The notes beneath the pieces were generated by a model. The model searched no databases and was not told where the DNA came from. It was given only the letters and a program-made list of their open reading frames with translations. A DNA stretch of 19,687 nucleotides from positions 1-19,687 of the forward strand of contig JBFIDI010000041.1 in assembly GCA_041581405.1 (NCBI GenBank). The letters run 5' to 3'. Positions 16,601 to 19,687 of the stretch are shown piece after piece. Position numbers and translations under genes: made by a program. The stretch's first letter is position 1; every line of letters begins with the position of its first letter. The DNA comes from CAISIP01 sp041581405 (lineage in GTDB: Bacteria; Pseudomonadota; Gammaproteobacteria; Burkholderiales; Burkholderiaceae_C).

Positions 16601-16708
16601 GAACCGGCGCCGCGCGTCGTCGTCGACGAAGGCCCGCTGGTGCTGGTCGAGACGCGACGCGACCTGCGCAACATGACGCTGCCATTCGAGCAACAGGCCC
16701 CGAACTGA
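13619..16708 (+). CDS. rne: Ribonuclease E
   Basis: 1029 aa from the ATG at 13619 (MKRMLINATQAEERRLAIVD aligns with E. coli RNase E); an upstream in-frame ATG at 13556 adds unrelated residues. An AGGAA ribosome site lies about 9 bases upstream. The catalytic half is intact: S1 domain (about 36-125), 5'-sensor/RNase H-like regions, metal-binding Asp301 (SVDVNSARA) and Asp344 (IVIDFIDMEE), and the Zn-link CPRC (402-405). A short amphipathic segment at about 572-583 (RGFLGWIKSLFA) resembles the membrane-targeting helix. The tail (about 600-880) is Arg/Gly/Asp/Asn-rich and includes a 7-unit GDR repeat. The last 85 residues are conserved-looking (LPIDELSQVAQASGLSWV ... GPLVLVETRRDL), as in other betaproteobacteria. 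It initiates mRNA decay and processes rRNA and tRNA. Confidence 0.98.
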   Translation: MKRMLINATQAEERRLAIVDGQKLLDYEIEIEGREQRKGNIYKAVVTRVEPSLEACFVDYGEDRHGFLPFKEISRQYFAQGVQANGARIQDAIREGQELVVQVEKEERGNKGAALTTFISLAGRYVVLMPNNPRGGGVSRRIEGDERADLKEALDQLEYPNGMSIIARTAGIGRSAPELQWDLNYLLKLWNAIDGASKGGKGAFLIYQESSLVIRAIRDYFNHDIGDILIDTDDVYDQAQQFMAHVMPEHAARVKRYRDDAPLFSRFQIEHQIESAYARMVQLPSGGAIVIDHTEALVSVDVNSARAIRGGDIEETATRTNLEAADEVARQMRLRDLGGLIVIDFIDMEESRNRREVENRLRDALRQDRARVQFGSISKFGLMEMSRQRLRPALSEGASIPCPRCGGSGHIRDTESSALQILRIIQEESLKDNTASVLCQVPVDVASFLLNEKRTEITKIELKQRINVLMVPNKTLETPNYKLARLKHDDPRLDNIEATYKLAEEPEDPTSVTRRSQEPTNRQTPVIKGVLPDAPAPVAEAKPQAPVAPTAQPAAPAASPAPTFATSAPAERGFLGWIKSLFAPPAPAAAPPAPAATPSPQEARKEARTDGRPSRDGRRGEGRDGSRGDGSRGEGRSRGGRGGRNRGGERSAQGQPRERTDANGMPLAAADAGAAQAGQGGAGDDGNNNRNEQRADRPSRGGRGGRGGRSERGERGDRERNRDGDRAPQDATGQDEQATNLADADNNQASQPREAREGRGERQRGERRPRGERGGDRGERGDRNQAPAGAMDADNDGQPEASSLAPQSQPDSDLSDTRQAEPVSANAVDNAERGDAQSENAPREKRSRDRRPRGERGDRGDRGDRGDRGDRGDRGDRGNQQQAQPEGADHAPASQRELQPALEGFDPAAAQAVPAEPIAAAPAAAPAPAGHDNEEAVPATAGTLPKVHQFVLPIDELSQVAQASGLSWVNSDADKIKAAQAAIAAQPEPIHVPREPAPRVVVDEGPLVLVETRRDLRNMTLPFEQQAPN
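16187..16249 (+). repeat. 9-bp tandem repeat (GGTGACCGT)n in rne
   Basis: Five exact copies of GGTGACCGT are followed by GGTGATCGT and GGTGATCGC, seven units in frame that encode seven Gly-Asp-Arg triplets (residues 857-877). The neighbouring RG tail uses mostly GGC and CGC, so the GGT/CGT-rich block looks like a recent slippage expansion. Copy number probably varies between strains without shifting the frame. Confidence 0.95.
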
Positions 16709-16726
16709 CGGCGCAAGCGCTCGTGC

Positions 16727-16756
16727 CCGGAACGTCACCCGCCGGTGACGTTCCGG
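16727..16756. other. 13-bp perfect inverted repeat after rne
   Basis: CCGGAACGTCACC (16727-16739) and GGTGACGTTCCGG (16744-16756) are perfect complements around a 4-base CGCC loop, starting 18 bases after the rne stop. No T run follows. It may protect the rne 3' end, block antisense readthrough from the hem side, or bind a dimeric protein. Confidence 0.7.
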
Positions 16757-16782
16757 CAGGAGCGGATCCGCAGCGTTACCCG

Positions 16783-16804
16783 AGCCGCCGCAAGGCGGCT
16801 TTTT
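16783..16804 (+). terminator. Intrinsic terminator of rne
   Basis: AGCCGCC, a GCAA (GNRA) tetraloop, then GGCGGCT form a perfect 7-bp GC-rich stem running straight into TTTT (the stem's last base is also T). This is a textbook Rho-independent terminator, 75 bases after the rne stop. The remaining space up to 16891 shows no gene. Confidence 0.88.
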
Positions 16805-16891
16805 CATGGCTGCGCGAGAGGTGTGTGCACGGGCCGCCTGACCGACATCGTCCCGCCTGGCGCCATGCCGCGGGCTGGACCGGTATTCGGG

Positions 16892-17164
16892 TTAAGGATG
16901 TCTCTGCAGATCCGGCCGGCCACGCGCCCGCAGCAGCCGAGCCACGTAATAGGCCGGCATACCCAGGAACAGCGCGAACATGCCGGCAAACACGTAGAGG
17001 CCGGCAAAGCCGCCGCCGGTGATGTCGTGCCAGGAGATCCCGTACCACCAGGCCGCCGCAACCGCCCCGCTCGCCGTCACGACCGCCGACAGCAGCAAGG
17101 CCGCCAGATCGATGGCGCGACCGCGCTGGCGCGGCATGCCGGATCGGCGCGACGTATGGACCAT
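16892..17164 (-). CDS. Small two-helix membrane protein, unknown function
   Basis: 90 aa; I do not recognise a family. Two hydrophobic helices are visible: about residues 18-41 (IDLAALLLSAVVTASGAVAA, then Ala-Trp-Trp) and about 50-75 (GGFAGLYVFAGMFALFLGMP, then Ala-Tyr-Tyr). A basic N-terminus (RRSGMPRQRGR) and a basic C-terminus (RLLRARGRPDLQRH) suggest both ends are cytoplasmic. Two in-frame ATGs lie 6 bases apart; the one at 17164 is preferred because GGGAG sits at proper distance from it but abuts the other. It lies downstream of hemY in the same direction, 164 bases away, so it may have its own promoter. That gap (17165-17328) shows a 6-bp hairpin (CCGGCA/TGCCGG, 17180-17195) just upstream of the ribosome site, and no other gene. 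Confidence 0.68.
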   Translation of the reverse strand: MVHTSRRSGMPRQRGRAIDLAALLLSAVVTASGAVAAAWWYGISWHDITGGGFAGLYVFAGMFALFLGMPAYYVARLLRARGRPDLQRHP

Positions 17165-17328
17165 GTACATCTCCCGTCACCGGCATGGATGCCGGCGTTC
17201 CATTCTCCTTGCCCGTGACCGACAAGGCAAGGCTTCATGCTGCGCCGTTCGCGCCGTGCACCTCCCTGCGGTGACGGCCCAGCGCCCCCACGTCGGCGAA
17301 GCACCGACGATCGCGAGGCCACGACGGC

Positions 17329-18606
17329 TCAGGCCTGGGCGGCACTGCGCCAGGCTGCCGTGGCAGCCTCGGCGTCGCCGCGCTGCGACGCCATTTCCGC
17401 CAGCTGGCGCCAGGCGTCGCGGCGCAGGCCGGCATCGTGCATGCGCACCAGCGACTGCTGGAGCAGCTGGCGCGCCTTGCCCCACAGCTGCAGCCGCATG
17501 CAGGTCACGCCGGCCAGGTATTGCAGCACGGCGTCGCCCGGGTGGCTGAGCTGGGCGGATTCGATGCGGGTCAGCCACTCGCCTTCCAGTGCGTGCGGGT
17601 CCTTGGCAAAACCGAGTTCGAGTGCCCGCACCAGATCCACGCTTTGCTGCTGGCCCAGGCCGCCGGGTTGGGCCAGCATCTGCTCCCAGACCGGCAGCAG
17701 CCACAGCCGGCTGGTCGCCGGATCGCCGCCCAGCGTCAGCAGCCGCACCGCCGCCATGCTGGCCACGTCCGGCATCGTGCGTTCGGCCGGCTCGAGCCGG
17801 GACCAGGCCTGCGTCAGCTGAGCCGGGTCGTGCGCGGCCTGGATCAGCTCGATCGCCAGGCCACGCAACACGCCGCGCGCCGCGGTCTGCGACAAGGCAT
17901 GGTGCTTGGCGAGCAGCCGGGCCGTCTCCAGCGCCATGATGGTGCGCCCTGCCATGCGGGCCGCCTTGAGCCGCATGCGCAGCGCCAGCGTGCGCCGGCC
18001 CGGGCCCTGGCCCAGGTCATCGAGCATCTGCAGCGCCAGCGGCGCATCATGGTCGTCCAGCGCCCAGCGCGCCGCGCGCAATCGCACGCCCTCGCCGGCT
18101 TCCGGCGCCAGGCCCCGCCCCGCATGGTCGAGCGCCGCGCGGTAGTGGCGCTCGCGCCCGGCACGGTCCTGCAGCGAATGCGCCGCCTCGGCGGCCAGCA
18201 GGTGGGCGATGGTGCGCAAGGGGCCGGCATAGGCGAGCTTGTCCTCGCTGTTGGCCAGATGGTCGACCTGGTCGACCACGACCTCGGCCGCCTTCTTGGA
18301 ACGCACGAAACGCCCGGCGATCAGCTGCGCATAGGCGTCGAGCAGGGACGTCTGCATGTTGCGCTCGCGCTGGCGCTGGCGCCACAGCCGCGCGTCGCGC
18401 GGAATCGAGAACAGCGCCGACAACGCGCGCAAGGCCAGGTGCAGCACCAGGAAGCCGAGCAGCAACACCACCAGCACCAGGTTCAGCGACAGGTCGATCC
18501 GGTACGGCGGCCAGAACACCGTCACCGAGCCGGGATTGCTTCCGGCAAACAGCGCCGCCGCCACGGCAGCCGCGAACAGGGCCAGCAACCAGAGGGATAC
18601 CCGCAT
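17329..18606 (-). CDS. hemY: HemY, TPR-containing membrane protein
   Basis: 425 aa. Two N-terminal membrane helices (about 3-21 and 41-60) are separated by a short loop with SNPGSVTVFWPPYRIDLSLN, the mark of the HemY N-terminal domain. The following region (about 80-425) is all-helical and Ala/Leu-rich, with TPR-like repeats (for example LAGVTCMRLQLWGKARQLLQ near the end). This proteobacterial HemY is not the Gram-positive protoporphyrinogen oxidase of the same name. Its role is structural or scaffolding around late haem synthesis and is poorly defined. It starts 13 bases after the hemX stop, with AGGCGGGAA upstream of the ATG, so hemX and hemY are an operon. Confidence 0.93.
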   Translation of the reverse strand: MRVSLWLLALFAAAVAAALFAGSNPGSVTVFWPPYRIDLSLNLVLVVLLLGFLVLHLALRALSALFSIPRDARLWRQRQRERNMQTSLLDAYAQLIAGRFVRSKKAAEVVVDQVDHLANSEDKLAYAGPLRTIAHLLAAEAAHSLQDRAGRERHYRAALDHAGRGLAPEAGEGVRLRAARWALDDHDAPLALQMLDDLGQGPGRRTLALRMRLKAARMAGRTIMALETARLLAKHHALSQTAARGVLRGLAIELIQAAHDPAQLTQAWSRLEPAERTMPDVASMAAVRLLTLGGDPATSRLWLLPVWEQMLAQPGGLGQQQSVDLVRALELGFAKDPHALEGEWLTRIESAQLSHPGDAVLQYLAGVTCMRLQLWGKARQLLQQSLVRMHDAGLRRDAWRQLAEMASQRGDAEAATAAWRSAAQA

Positions 18607-18619
18607 GGCCGATTCCCGC

Positions 18620-19687
18620 CTAACGCCCGGCGGCGGCCGTGGTCAGCGCAGCCATGGTGTCGTCGATGCGGGGCAGTTCCATGGTCTTCATCTGCGACTG
18701 GACCTGTTGCAGCAGTCCGGCCGCGGCCTGGGTCTTGCGCGCGGCCGGATCGAAATAACGAAACAGCGCGGTCGATGCCGCGGCCATGTCGGCCCGGGCG
18801 GACTCGAGCTGGCGGGCCAGCAGGCCGAGCCGCGCATTGAGCAGGCGCAACTTGAAGTTCTCGCGCACGAAGAACGACTGCTCGGGCGACAGCAGGGCCG
18901 CCTCCGGTCGCTCGATGCGGCTGATGCGCAGCAGCTTGCCGGCCTCGTCGCCGACCACCTGCAGCACCCGCAGCCACCAGTTCGGCGCCGCTTCGGACTC
19001 CTGCAGCCGCAGCGAACCGGAGGCGCTGACCGCGGCCACCGCATTGGCCAGTGGCAACTCGTCGGCCAGGCGCAACAATTCGTCGATACGCGCCAGCAGG
19101 CTCGGCGTATCGGTCACGGCGGCCGACGTGATGCGGCTGATGTCGCGTGCCAACGCGCGCTGCAACTGCGTCAGGCCGGGTTGGGCGGCGCGGGCCACGC
19201 GTTGTTCGGCGCTGCGCAGGCCCGCCACCAGCGGTTCGACGCTGCCGGTCAGCTGCGCCTGCTGTTGTGCCAGCCGCAGCGCCGACTCGAGGTCCACGAG
19301 CAGGAAGTCATCGCGCGAGCGTGACATGCGTTGCACCAGCTCGTCGAGTTGCGTGCGCTGCAGCGTCACCTCGCCGAGCCGCACTTCGGCCACGGCCAGG
19401 CGTGCGGCGGTCTCGCGCGCGAGTTCCTGCGCTGCCTTGGCGCTGGCCCGCGCCTCGGCCGCATGCATGGTCGCATCTCCGCTCTGGCGGGCCAGCGCCT
19501 CCTGCATCGCCGACAGGCGCTGCCAGGTCAGGACGCTGGCGATCAGCGCCGCGGCGCCCAGCAACACGGCCAGTTCGATCGGGACGCCGGCGGACAGGGG
19601 CACGACCCCGAGGTCGCCGGCCCCGACGCACAGGACGCCGTCGCCCCAGGGCACGTTCACCAGCTCGGGGCCGTAGACGAATTGGCC
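18620..19687 (-). CDS. hemX: HemX, membrane protein linked to haem synthesis (partial, 5' end outside window)
   Basis: The frame is open from the right window edge to the stop at 18620 (about 355 codons seen). One membrane helix (PIELAVLLGAAALIASVLTW) is followed by a coiled-coil (Ala/Glu/Arg-rich, with QEALARQSGDATMHAAEARA and AKAAQELARETAARLAVAE) and the conserved HemX core (VDLESALRLAQQQAQLTGSV, then EPLVAGLRSAEQRVARAAQP). HemX proteins often follow hemD and precede hemY and have no proven catalytic function. A GTG at 19660 is possible but has no clear ribosome site, so the true start is probably beyond the window. The residues before the helix (GQFVYGPELVNVPWGDGVLC) are not the Pro/Ala-rich tail I would expect and are flagged separately. 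Confidence 0.88.
   Translation of the reverse strand, partial: GQFVYGPELVNVPWGDGVLCVGAGDLGVVPLSAGVPIELAVLLGAAALIASVLTWQRLSAMQEALARQSGDATMHAAEARASAKAAQELARETAARLAVAEVRLGEVTLQRTQLDELVQRMSRSRDDFLLVDLESALRLAQQQAQLTGSVEPLVAGLRSAEQRVARAAQPGLTQLQRALARDISRITSAAVTDTPSLLARIDELLRLADELPLANAVAAVSASGSLRLQESEAAPNWWLRVLQVVGDEAGKLLRISRIERPEAALLSPEQSFFVRENFKLRLLNARLGLLARQLESARADMAAASTALFRYFDPAARKTQAAAGLLQQVQSQMKTMELPRIDDTMAALTTAAAGR

Noticed and set aside
17437..18840. 467-codon plus-strand frame opposite hemY
   Set aside because: Antisense to hemY and hemX, Gln/Arg/His-rich shadow composition and no ribosome site.

Overview
This window is ordinary core-chromosome sequence from a high-GC betaproteobacterium, most likely order Burkholderiales and probably near Alcaligenaceae/Bordetella. 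The support is the gene content and order (yceD-rpmF-plsX-fabHDG-acpP-fabF running into rpoE-rseA-rseB, an RNase E with a long Arg/Gly-rich tail, and hemX-hemY) plus near-textbook betaproteobacterial L32 and RseA sequences. I see no mobile element, CRISPR array, tRNA, rRNA or defence system.

Left block (1-8464, all minus strand, read right to left): yceD, rpmF, plsX, fabH, fabD, fabG, acpP and fabF form the classic large-subunit-protein/fatty-acid-synthesis cluster. It runs, with a 23-base gap, into a small YgfX-like membrane protein gene whose stop overlaps the start of rpoE (ECF sigma-E). The anti-sigma gene rseA and the first 35 codons of rseB follow. Fatty-acid synthesis and envelope-stress control are therefore co-oriented and tightly packed. 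Internal punctuation is visible: a terminator/attenuator-like hairpin with a T-rich tail between rpmF and plsX, candidate -10 boxes ahead of rpmF and acpP, and two hairpins between acpP and fabF.

Middle (8490-12068): a YceF-type Maf pyrophosphatase gene diverges from yceD and is coupled by an ATGA overlap to a tetrapyrrole-methylase-fold methyltransferase gene related to RsmI. These converge, across a 30-base gap holding a perfect hairpin, on a minus-strand group: rluC, a Gph-like HAD phosphatase, a small Rieske ferredoxin-like protein and an SppA-type signal peptide peptidase. Their spacing and overlaps are tight.

Right (13008-16804): rluC and rne are divergent. A perfect TATAAT on the plus strand at 13045 would start an unusually long (about 560 base) structured rne leader with several perfect hairpins, a good candidate for RNase E autoregulation. 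RNase E itself (1029 aa) has an intact catalytic half, an amphipathic membrane-anchor-like helix and an Arg/Gly/Asp low-complexity tail containing a seven-copy 9-bp tandem repeat. It ends at a strong hairpin followed by a canonical terminator.

Far right (16892-19687, minus strand): hemX (cut by the window edge), hemY and a 90-aa two-helix membrane protein of unknown function.

No exotic new system is evident. The items most worth a second look are the rne leader, the rpmF/plsX attenuator, the GDR repeat, the coupled ygfX-like/rpoE junction, and the odd N-terminal sequence of hemX at the window edge.
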